Origin: CALBGR01 sp964499935
Lineage (GTDB): Bacteria > Patescibacteriota > Saccharimonadia > Saccharimonadales > UBA4665
DNA: 64,000 nucleotides
Assembly: GCA_964499935.1 (NCBI GenBank)
Contig: CAZCMS010000002.1
Coordinates: 12,147 to 76,146 of the forward strand
Direction of reading: 5' to 3'
Under the pieces are notes generated by a model, which was not told the origin of the DNA, ran no database searches, and worked only from the letters and a program-made list of their open reading frames with translations. This document shows, one piece after another, positions 47,648 to 54,098 of the stretch (position 1 is its first letter; each line of letters begins with the position of its first letter). Position numbers and translations under genes: made by a program.

Positions 47648-48748
47648 GGCAGTTTCACCTTGGCCCATGGCCCTTTGGCAAGGGCTCAATAAGGGCAGTT
47701 CACGTTTGAGGGCGGTTTGGCAGTGGAGAGGCGTTTAATGGGTGCTAATATACATGGCTGTTATATAAAGTTTTATTTTTTTTAAACAAGCGGCGCAACG
47801 TGCTAGGGGTAGTGGCGCTGATAGGTCTTACAATGGCGTGGTTGCATTTGTAAGGCAAATTAACTATCCGTACTTGTCAGTACGTTTTTGGCGCATCGCC
47901 AATTGGCCCAACAAAAACAAATGCTTGCGGCGGAAGAGGGGTATGGAGAACCATAGTTCGTGTACTTTCCGTATTCCTATGGCTAGCTGAGAATATTTGG
48001 TTTTAAATAAATAAATAATTATTTAAAGTAAAGAAATTTGTAGTAGTATAGGAAGCACCACATTGTGCCTGAATATATGGTTCTCTAATATAAGCTGGCC
48101 AATATGGGATTTTCCAGACCCGCTTGAGGACCCGTCTGTTTTGGGCTTTGGTTTATACATCGTCGTTACTAGCCGGGCAGGCTGGCCAATGCGGGAATTA
48201 ACCCGCACTTCTCCCTCTCATACTCGGCATCTCTACGACGGCCTTGGTGTTAATACTGATATACTGTTGCAAGCCTACTGCCTGCCCCGTGCGCCGTGGG
48301 CCAGCAGCCACCTACCTGCCACCATGCGACATGCCCTCACTGCCACGGAGACAGCCAAGGAGCGCAATGGGCCATGGCCCTAGTACCATGCACCCGCCAG
48401 CACACAAACGCGCTGTACGGCCCGCTCCGTGGCAAACAAACATTCATAGAATGCTATGTAGTTCCATAATGCATGTTATGCAACAACAGCAAAAGCTAAT
48501 ATAATCCCTGCCGCTGGCCCTCGGCACCCTAGACGTGCTTAACAGATCGTTAACGCACACAATTTAACTAAAATGCCACCAAATCGATCTACTCCTAGCG
48601 ACGATCTAGTGCCCCGCTGCCTCACGTCTCGGTGTCTTTTGAATTCTGCCAAAATTGTTTTCAACGAAAGGTTGTGCGTTTTAAAACCATGCCGGTTGGG
48701 GAACGGCCATGGACGATTTGCCGAGAGACGTTTTCCAATTTCTGGCAC
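47648..48748. other. Gene-poor region of 1.1 kb
   Basis: No supported coding region. It holds AT-rich tracts (47761-47790, 47995-48040), a CAAATTAACTAT element (47856), a GTACTTGTCAGTAC inverted repeat (47870), GGGCCATGGCCC (48369-48380) and a CtrA box at 48539. Frames are short and lack ribosome sites. Confidence 0.5.
48539..48554. promoter_or_regulatory. Full CtrA box without obvious promoter
   Basis: TTAA-CAGATCG-TTAAC. No -35 at the 23- or 34-bp spacing seen elsewhere. It could act on distant transcription or be non-functional. Confidence 0.4.
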
Positions 48749-48767
48749 AAAAACACCTTGTATTTTA
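48749..48767. promoter_or_regulatory. Palindromic operator, copy 4
   Basis: AAAAACAC-CTT-GTATTTTA: the right half is perfect, the left matches at six of eight positions. It overlaps the -35 of the promoter for the small RNA unit. Confidence 0.6.
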
Positions 48768-48786
48768 TTAGTCCGCCCTATATATA
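48758..48786 (+). promoter_or_regulatory. Promoter of the small ncRNA unit
   Basis: TTGTAT (48758-48763), 17-bp spacer, TATATA (48781-48786). Predicted start near 48793. The -35 is inside operator copy 4, so binding there should block this promoter. Confidence 0.6.
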
Positions 48787-48894
48787 GAGGTCCATGCGCC
48801 ATGGGCGATCGGCGAAGGCCAGTGACCGACAATCCCGGCCACAAGTACCCGGTCTGCTTGTCAAACTTGGCGCTACCTATGACGAAGTGCGATC

Positions 48895-48967
48895 GGCGAA
48901 GGTCGGCGGTTCGAGCCCGCCCATGCCCGGAAGGTGTGTAATCTCAGCTGGTAGAGGGTCGCATACC
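48895..48967 (+). tRNA. tRNA-like element in permuted order (T-arm before D-arm)
   Basis: T-arm GGCGG-TTCGAGC-CCGCC (48905-48921) preceded by the canonical variable loop AGGTC (48900-48904). The acceptor 3' strand CATGCC (48922-48927) pairs with GGTGTG (48933-48938). The D-arm TCTC-AGCTGGTA-GAGG (48942-48957) follows. TCGC (48959-48962) pairs with GCGA (48896-48899) at anticodon-stem spacing. One extra nucleotide separ­ates acceptor and D-stem, and no U33 or anticodon can be assigned. It could be a circularly permuted tRNA, decayed tRNA remnants, or a tRNA mimic. Confidence 0.4.
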
Positions 48968-48999
48968 GCACATGCCGTCTGCAGCGGCTAGTCACTCAA

Positions 49000-49030
49000 G
49001 GCCCATGGCAACCGGAGCCATGGGCCTTTT
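49000..49030 (+). terminator. Strong rho-independent terminator
   Basis: GGCCCATGGC (49000-49009), loop AACCGGA, GCCATGGGCC (49017-49026), TTTT. Perfect 10-bp stem ending the small RNA unit. Confidence 0.85.
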
Positions 49031-49201
49031 GCGTTTAGTAGACGACCAAATGCCGGATTACTCGATTGAGAATACATCCGGAAGCACCGAATGGCTGAAA
49101 TGTTCCTCTAGCAGGCAAGTAGGTCCATGATCGCGCGGCTCGCCTGGAAGCGTCCACCTTAGCGCCAATCAATGGAGAACAGCTATTGGAACGGTGGCAC
49201 C

Positions 49202-49300
49202 ATGGATTATAACACACTAGGGAACATCGGCGCAGCGGCCTTCATCGTAGGGACCTTCCTGCTGTTCCTCCTATTCGCAATGTTCAAGTACGGACCTTAA
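49202..49300 (+). CDS. Tiny membrane protein (32 aa)
   Basis: ATG at 49202; the nearest Shine-Dalgarno-like GGAGA is rather far upstream. One helix: IGAAAFIVGTFLLFLLFAMF. Next gene follows after two bases. Confidence 0.4.
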   Translation: MDYNTLGNIGAAAFIVGTFLLFLLFAMFKYGP

Positions 49301-49302
49301 TC

Positions 49303-49479
49303 ATGCCAATGACAGACGACGAACTCTACGTCCTACTGGAAAAGTACCTCCGTTGGGTGCACATCTGCGAAGGCACGACCTTCGTCCACGACCACGGCTC
49401 TGAGGATTACTTCTCCAAGGAGGAGCTTGAGCAACTGCTGCATTTCGACGCGAGAATAAAAGAACAGGAGAAACAATGA
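49303..49479 (+). CDS. Small acidic protein (58 aa)
   Basis: ATG at 49303; four-base overlap with the next gene. Sequence 'TDDELYVLLEKYLRWVHICEGTTFVHDHGSEDYFSKEELEQLLHFDARIKEQ' is helical. Unknown. Confidence 0.5.
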   Translation: MPMTDDELYVLLEKYLRWVHICEGTTFVHDHGSEDYFSKEELEQLLHFDARIKEQEKQ

Positions 49480-49697
49480 GCGAGCAAAACTATTTCAAAC
49501 TCCAAGCTACACTCTCAGAAGCCCATGCCCAAGTTTGTCAGGCAGTGGCGATGTCTAGCAATTATCCATTTTTCCAGCGAGCTGAATATCGGGATAAGCT
49601 TCTGAAGCTGATGCGCGAAGTGCGGGAGGTCCAGTCCTTCATTGGGGCCGAAATAGACCGGATATTCCCGGTGCCAAATCCTTCGAGCGAGGAGTAG
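49476..49697 (+). CDS. Small helical protein (73 aa)
   Basis: ATG after CAGGAGAAACA. Sequence 'FKLQATLSEAHAQVCQAVAMSSNYPFFQRAEYRDKLLKLMREVREVQSFIGAEID'. Unknown. Confidence 0.55.
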   Translation: MSEQNYFKLQATLSEAHAQVCQAVAMSSNYPFFQRAEYRDKLLKLMREVREVQSFIGAEIDRIFPVPNPSSEE

Positions 49698-49783
49698 CAT
49701 GGCGCATGCGCGATCGAATAGAATACAGGAATAACTCCGGCAACTGGCCATTAGATGAGGCCAACCTGTTGAAGGAGCAAGAT

Positions 49784-50050
49784 ATGACCAGTCACGGACT
49801 GAGGCGACCGGAAGACTGTTCAGCGCCACGGCTCATCGGCGTTAGCAGAGCAGCAGATAATGATCGCGTTTATACCATGGCCTTTGATCGAAGGCTGACG
49901 GACGCGGAGCTGGCGGACATCCATGATGCCCTCCACGACATGATGCAAGTACGTAAACAAATCTTCGATACTGCCCGAGGCACCTTGACGGTCCAGCAGA
50001 AGCAAGATTTGATCAATCGAGGGCCAGCGACCAAGGACCAAGTCTTTTGA
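49784..50050 (+). CDS. Unknown protein (88 aa)
   Basis: ATG at 49784 chosen because GAAGGAG lies 7 nt upstream; the frame is open further left. Sequence 'RVYTMAFDRRLTDAELADIHDALHDMMQVRKQIFDTARGTLTVQQKQDLI'. Unknown. Last gene before the large non-coding region. Confidence 0.55.
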   Translation: MTSHGLRRPEDCSAPRLIGVSRAADNDRVYTMAFDRRLTDAELADIHDALHDMMQVRKQIFDTARGTLTVQQKQDLINRGPATKDQVF

Positions 50051-50204
50051 CCGCTTAACCCCTGCCAGTTTCGTGAGGTAAAAGCTTGTCAAATAGCTGC
50101 CGAACGGTTACAGTCTGGACGTACGACAGCGTCTCATGGGTTCTTCCTTCCCGGTAGTCTGCACCCCATGGCATGTTATTGTTCTCCTGAAATGTTCAAA
50201 TTCG

Positions 50205-50235
50205 CCCGCTGTCGCATCCCGGCAGCGGGTCTTTT
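50205..50235 (+). terminator. Rho-independent terminator
   Basis: CCCGCTG (50205-50211), loop of 11 nt, CAGCGGG (50223-50229), TCTTTTATTTT. It ends transcription from the left just before operator copy 5. Confidence 0.8.
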
Positions 50236-50254
50236 ATTTTCCGCTTGCCTTTGG

Positions 50255-50273
50255 TAAAATAACTTGTAGTTTA
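50255..50273. promoter_or_regulatory. Palindromic operator, copy 5
   Basis: TAAAATAA-CTT-GTAGTTTA, symmetric at six of eight positions. It lies between the terminator and the first stem of the large RNA, 10 bp before that stem. Confidence 0.55.
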
Positions 50274-50280
50274 GGCTCCA

Positions 50281-50850
50281 CTCGTTGCGCTGCTTTGGGG
50301 TTCATGGATCCCTCAGTCTTACGGCCTTGGGGCAGCGCAACGGGCCGATCGGCAGGGGTCGGGAAGTCTTAGGCGTGGCTCCGCGCCTCAGTTTAAATCA
50401 GCGCTTGTCCTAGGCCGGTGCTGACTGGAAGATGTTGACATCAGGGCGTAGATTTAAGAGGGCCTCACTGCGAGGCTGGCCGCGTTCAGGCTTACGGCTT
50501 GACCTGAACGGGTGACAGGAGCGAGCCGTCCCGCGCCCGTGACTAGATGTGTTAGGGTGGCGGGTTAGTTTCAGAGATGCGATGTCTGGGCAATCATCAC
50601 GGCTTGCACTGACTAGCATAGTAGCAGGCCCGGCGGAAAAGGAAACCCAGCTCCGTTCGGGCCTGTCTCTTTCAGCGGCGGATTTCCACTCCCGCCGCGT
50701 GGTTGGTAGGGACTAGTCATCTTGACCAACTGCCCCACCCTCCGTGCCGCATGGAGGGTAGTCGCCGTCCGGGCTACCGCCTTTGTCCGGAAAAGAAGGT
50801 TGGGTCCGATCCTCGTCGGGCGAAAGTGCTGAGCGACCGGCACCCAACCG
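50281..50850 (+). ncRNA. Predicted large structured RNA of about 570 nt
   Basis: No supported reading frame. Ten stems: 50283-50293/50332-50342 (11 bp), 50371/50382 (7), 50398/50418 (7, one GU), 50462/50472 (5), 50483/50503 (8), 50625/50658 (8), 50675/50692 (7), 50702/50725 (6), 50737/50753 (7) and 50798/50842 (8). The region follows a terminator and an operator and precedes a gene start. Size and hairpin density recall GOLLD/ROOL phage RNAs; identity with either class is not shown. Strand inferred from the upstream terminator. Confidence 0.5.
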
Positions 50851-51042
50851 CGCTCCACTATTGATGAGGGACAATTGTGTCTGAGAANNNNNNNNNNNNN
50901 NNNNNNNNNNNNNNNNNNNNNNNNNNNNNNNNNNNNNNNNNNNNNNNNNNNNNNNNNNNNNNNNNNNNNNNNNNNNNNNNNNNNNNNGCGACCGGCACCC
51001 AACCGCGCTCCACTATTGATGAGGGACAATTGTGTCTGAGAA
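50833..51042 (+). repeat. 55-bp identical direct repeats flanking an assembly gap
   Basis: 50833-50887 and 50988-51042 are identical over 55 bases, starting GCGACCGGCACCC and ending TGTCTGAGAA. Between them are exactly 100 N (50888-50987). This is what results when the overlapping ends of a circular contig are joined through a default-length gap. Confidence 0.9.
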
Positions 51043-51385
51043 AAACTGGTTTGATCCACAAATTAAATCAATCGCGGTAGAGCGCACACCTTCCGAGCAG
51101 AATTACTGGCTCGATGAGGCTGTTGATATTCACCCCAACGCATGGGAATATGTGCGCGGCTACGCGAAGCATGAATTGCAGCATGCTTATCGTGAATATT
51201 ACATGCAGCAGCCCGTGCCCAATCCATGGGATAATGCAGGCGAGGAGCTGGCGCGTATGATCGCTGACGGCTGCTCGCGGAGCCACATCCGCAAAGCTTT
51301 TCTGAATTACTATCCGTCCATGACCAACACCGATGTCAATCGTATGTTGCAGCAATACGAGGAGCAACATGGGCCACTATTCTGA
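51032..51385 (+). CDS. Unknown protein (117 aa), GTG start
   Basis: GTG after TGAGGGAC. The same start occurs at 50877 in the left copy of the 55-bp duplication, so the gene is intact once the gap is collapsed. Helical, 'EYVRGYAKHELQHAYREYYMQQPVPNPWDNAGEELARMIADGCSRSHIRKAFLNYYPSM'. Unknown; four-gene overlap chain follows. Confidence 0.6.
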   Translation: MSEKNWFDPQIKSIAVERTPSEQNYWLDEAVDIHPNAWEYVRGYAKHELQHAYREYYMQQPVPNPWDNAGEELARMIADGCSRSHIRKAFLNYYPSMTNTDVNRMLQQYEEQHGPLF

Positions 51386-51527
51386 CGCCTATGAGCGCGA
51401 GGACGACGAGCGCATCAAGCAGGAAGCGAGAGACCGGGCAAAGCTGCTGGCCAAGATCAAACAAGACCGGCTGGCGCACGGGATCGACGAAGTTCTAGTG
51501 CGGATCGCCAAGGGCGAATACCGATGA
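51369..51527 (+). CDS. Small charged protein (52 aa)
   Basis: ATG at 51369 inside the end of the previous gene, with GAGGAG before it. Sequence 'YEREDDERIKQEARDRAKLLAKIKQDRLAHGIDEVLVRIAKGEYR', one charged helix. Four-base overlap with the next gene. Confidence 0.5.
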   Translation: MGHYSDAYEREDDERIKQEARDRAKLLAKIKQDRLAHGIDEVLVRIAKGEYR

Positions 51528-51931
51528 GCTATGAAATCGTCACCGAAGAAAACCGCGACCCGAACAAGATAGCGGCCAAGGGGACATTCATCCTGGAAGA
51601 TAACCTCATTCGGGAACTAGGTCCGGGCATTGAGTTAACCCCCGACGTTTATCCAGACGTATTCGGTTTGGGGCACGCAACTCATTTTGACAGCGTAGCG
51701 CAGCCGGGCTTTGTTTGGGTTCATTTCGACACTGGCAACATGATGCGGGTTCCGAATGACATGTTCGTTGATATCCGCTTCAAGCTAGACCCTTCATTGC
51801 GTGACCAGACCGGCAAATATGCGTTCAAGGCGCGCGGCCCGTTCAAAGAGGACTTGGTTCCACATGCTACTGAACATGAAATTCTCCAAAAAGGTGGACT
51901 GCACCGCCTACGGGGACCTGATAAAGCTTGA
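51524..51931 (+). CDS. Unknown beta-rich protein (135 aa)
   Basis: ATG overlapping the previous stop. 'KGTFILEDNLIRELGPGIELTPDVYPDVFGLGHATHFD...FVWVHFDTGNMMRVPNDMF'. Unknown. Its end overlaps the next gene by 68 bp. Confidence 0.55.
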   Translation: MSYEIVTEENRDPNKIAAKGTFILEDNLIRELGPGIELTPDVYPDVFGLGHATHFDSVAQPGFVWVHFDTGNMMRVPNDMFVDIRFKLDPSLRDQTGKYAFKARGPFKEDLVPHATEHEILQKGGLHRLRGPDKA

Positions 51932-52151
51932 AAAGCGCACGCCTAGCGGCTTCGTCGAGGCCACATTCTCGACCGGAGTGATGATTATCATGCCGATGGA
52001 GCAGTTGATGAAGTGCCATATCGTCATGACGCCCAAGGGCGCGGCCAAGATGCGGGAGAATATCCAAAAATTCTTGAATGAACACGGCGAAAAAGCGCCG
52101 GAAGTAGGCATTGGAGAGGCCGAATTGGCCTTCGCGAGGCAGTTTCTATGA
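51864..52151 (+). CDS. Unknown protein (95 aa)
   Basis: ATG at 51864 (another at 51876), within the previous gene. Contains 'TPSGFVEATFSTGVMIIMPMEQLMKCHIVM', resembling the strand pattern WVHFDTGNMMRVPNDMFVDIRF of the gene before it, so the two may be distant paralogues. Confidence 0.5.
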   Translation: MLLNMKFSKKVDCTAYGDLIKLEKRTPSGFVEATFSTGVMIIMPMEQLMKCHIVMTPKGAAKMRENIQKFLNEHGEKAPEVGIGEAELAFARQFL

Positions 52152-52315
52152 GTAATTTCTGCTTTTTCGGCAGCTGGATTGCCATTATTAGCTCATTTTT
52201 GATGACTTGGCCCTATGATCGCGGCCAATCAAGGCTGAGAAACCTACTAGACACTCCGGCCATGCGCTGCCTGTACGTTAGCGCGGCCTTGCAGCTCGTA
52301 GGGAGGCTCTGGTAA
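52148..52315 (+). CDS. Small membrane protein (55 aa)
   Basis: ATG overlaps the previous stop, and its TAA overlaps the next ATG. N-terminal helix 'FCFFGSWIAIISSFLMTWPY' then a basic segment and a second amphipathic helix. Unknown. Confidence 0.45.
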   Translation: MSNFCFFGSWIAIISSFLMTWPYDRGQSRLRNLLDTPAMRCLYVSAALQLVGRLW

Positions 52316-52818
52316 TGCCGAAAAGCAAAAATGACTGGGAAGACCTAGACTTGGGGCCTCCGGTCAATGAGAAAAAGGATGAAATCGACTTTAAGCGGCA
52401 CGTCCTTGGGGCCTATCCCTTCTGGGGATGCCCGTATGAGCCGGGCACGGGGTCCGCAACCGGATATCCCGACCTCCAATTAATGCACGACCGGTCGAAA
52501 CAGCTTCTGCCGGTCGAACTCAAGGTAGGAGTTGTGAAAAATGGTCGTGTGTTTCCTCGGGAAGTCCGGCCGTCGCAGATTACGTGGCACCACAACTTTG
52601 CTCTGGCAGGCGGGCGTGCTTGTCTGCTTACTGGTATTAAGCTCGATCGGAATTGGCGCGGCTATGCTGTTCCAGGTTCTTGGGCCGAACACTGGCGGTT
52701 GGGTTTTCCTGTCGCTGATTGCTTTTGGCTGGATAATCATGAGTTTGTCAGCAATCTGGTCGAGCTGGTAGACGTTTTCCTGCACCAGCGCCTCAATCTG
52801 CCCTTGCGGATCGAATAG
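52315..52818 (+). CDS. PD-(D/E)XK-like nuclease
   Basis: 167 aa. The core 'GSATGYPDLQLMHDRSKQLLPVELKVGVVKNGRVF', giving PD...(P)xExK, followed by 'VRPSQITWHHNFALAGGRACLLTGI', matches the catalytic layout of VRR-NUC/Hjc-like restriction-fold nucleases. Ends just before the terminase promoter. Possibly a junction resolvase or packaging-linked nuclease. Confidence 0.65.
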   Translation: MPKSKNDWEDLDLGPPVNEKKDEIDFKRHVLGAYPFWGCPYEPGTGSATGYPDLQLMHDRSKQLLPVELKVGVVKNGRVFPREVRPSQITWHHNFALAGGRACLLTGIKLDRNWRGYAVPGSWAEHWRLGFPVADCFWLDNHEFVSNLVELVDVFLHQRLNLPLRIE

Positions 52819-52832
52819 CGCCCCTATATAGT
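52804..52832 (+). promoter_or_regulatory. Predicted promoter of the packaging/structural operon
   Basis: TTGCGG (52804-52809), 17-bp spacer, TATAGT (52827-52832; overlapping TATATA). The transcript would begin at or inside the hairpin that follows. Confidence 0.5.
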
Positions 52833-52855
52833 CACTCTGGAAACCCCGGAGTGAC
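52831..52855 (+). promoter_or_regulatory. Hairpin sequestering the TerS ribosome site
   Basis: GTCACTCTGG (52831-52840), loop AAACC, CCGGAGTGAC (52846-52855): a 10-bp stem with one GU pair whose 3' arm contains the GGAG ribosome site (52848-52851), three bases before the ATG at 52858. This would lower or control TerS translation. Confidence 0.65.
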
Positions 52856-52857
52856 AA

Positions 52858-53424
52858 ATGGCTGACGATGTATCCGATATCGGCCTGAAGGACATTTTTG
52901 AAGCAGGCACCGCGCTCGAAGTAGGCTTCGACGACGGTCTCGCTCGGCAATTCCTCGCCTATATCGTCGATGGCATGTCGGAGAAGAAGGCCGTTGAGGC
53001 TGTCGACGGGCTGACCCATTACCAAATTCGTCGCTGGCGCACTTCGCTCGACCGCTTCGAGGCGCTGTATCAGTTCGCCGTGCGCGAGCGCTCGTATGCG
53101 CAGCTTGACGAAATCCTAGAAATTGCCGACGACGCCACCGATGACGCCACCATGGGCGCTACCGGACCGACGATCAACGGCAAGGCCATCCGCCGGGCCG
53201 AACTGCAGATCAATGTCCGCAAATGGATGATGGGCAAAATGCTGCCCAAGGTCTTCGGTGATAAGTCGCAGATGGAACTCACCGGCGCGGACGGCAAGGA
53301 CCTTGCTCCCGCTCAGATCAATATTGGTCTGATCCCGACCGGCTCGTTCATCAGTGAGCAAGCGGCCCGCGATCAGCACGCTTCGCTACGAGATGAAGAT
53401 GACACGTCGAGCGCGGAAACCTAA
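52858..53424 (+). CDS. Terminase small subunit
   Basis: 188 aa. N-terminal helix-turn-helix (ARQFLAYIVDGMSEKKAVEAVDGLTHYQIRRWRTSL), a central 'YAQLDEILEIADDA' helix, and the hallmark 'ELQINVRKWMMGKMLPKVFGDK' found in many small terminases. It recognises phage DNA and recruits TerL, encoded 9 kb downstream in the same direction; here several virion genes separate the two. Confidence 0.8.
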   Translation: MADDVSDIGLKDIFEAGTALEVGFDDGLARQFLAYIVDGMSEKKAVEAVDGLTHYQIRRWRTSLDRFEALYQFAVRERSYAQLDEILEIADDATDDATMGATGPTINGKAIRRAELQINVRKWMMGKMLPKVFGDKSQMELTGADGKDLAPAQINIGLIPTGSFISEQAARDQHASLRDEDDTSSAET

Positions 53425-54043
53425 GATCGACATTGCCGCAGAAATCCAGAAGCTTGGCGACCCTGATCTCCCCGATACAGTGGTAGACGCGCGCCCCGCC
53501 CCAAGCGGAATTCTCTTGGGGCCAGAGGTCGAGGAAGTCCGTAGCGAAAGCTCCCGCGACTATACCATGGGCAACCCGGAATATCGCGCTTACGCAGTGC
53601 CGAACCGCCCGGAAGGGCTGGAATATAACGAAATTCCACGCGGCGAGCGTAATGACCGCAGATGTCAGGATATATTCGACTTCGCGCAAAGAGCCTTGCA
53701 ACGCAAGACCATTGATGCTAGGGTTCAGGAAGTTCTGGACAAGAAGATGTTCCCGCCAGAGGACATTTCGATTAAGGATGTAGCCTACACCCTAGCCCGG
53801 TACGGCGGCAGAATTGAAGTAAAGAACTTCGGCACTTTCTATGTCAAGGAGCGTCCCGGCTATTGGCGGTGGACCCCTTACAAGAAAACTCAGTATTTTG
53901 TCCCCGCAAGGCGCATCGTCGAGTTCTTCCCATCAGAGGAATTGAAAGCGCTGACAAACGAGGACTTCTACAGCGAAACGATCCAGTTTCCTACGCCTAA
54001 TTCGGATTTCTTCGAGAAGCGTATGCAACTGATCTTAGAGTAG
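53393..54043 (+). CDS. HU/IHF-like DNA-binding domain protein
   Basis: About 216 aa; the start is uncertain (ATG 53393 or 53399, within the end of TerS). Residues about 126-187 follow the HU/IHF fold: 'ISIKDVAYTLARYGGRIEVKNFGTFYVKERP' then 'YKKTQYFVPARRIVEFFPSEELKALTN', matching GG.V.I..FG.F.V..R...VPA...V.F.P...LK..VN. The N-terminal 110 residues are not HU-like. DNA bending during packaging initiation, as IHF does for lambda, is a plausible role. Confidence 0.65.
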   Translation: MKMTRRARKPKIDIAAEIQKLGDPDLPDTVVDARPAPSGILLGPEVEEVRSESSRDYTMGNPEYRAYAVPNRPEGLEYNEIPRGERNDRRCQDIFDFAQRALQRKTIDARVQEVLDKKMFPPEDISIKDVAYTLARYGGRIEVKNFGTFYVKERPGYWRWTPYKKTQYFVPARRIVEFFPSEELKALTNEDFYSETIQFPTPNSDFFEKRMQLILE

Positions 54044-54098
54044 GCTCGGGGCGTAATTGGCTGGCCCTTGCTCCGGGTCGATTAACATGGAGCGGGAC

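Larger units (their letters stand above)
48793..49030 (+). ncRNA. Predicted structured RNA of about 240 nt with tRNA-like arms
   Basis: Bounded by a good promoter and a perfect intrinsic terminator, with no ribosome site and no convincing reading frame. Stems in order: GACCG/CGGTC (48824, 48850), GCGCT/AGTGC (48870, 48886), a T-arm hairpin (48905-48921), CATGCC/GGTGTG (48922, 48933), a D-arm-like CTC/GAG hairpin (48943-48956), GCAT/ATGC (48961, 48972) and the terminator. GCGATCGGCGAAGG is repeated at 48805 and 48889. Extent is predicted, not measured. Confidence 0.55.

Noticed and set aside
48793..49030. Permuted tmRNA (ssrA) like that of alphaproteobacteria
   Set aside because: The D-arm is tRNA-like rather than the tmRNA D-analogue, and no tag reading frame ending in Ala-Ala and stop is present.
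50613..51059. Minus-strand frame running through the N gap
   Set aside because: It depends on undefined bases and lies over the structured RNA region; the gap itself is an artefact.
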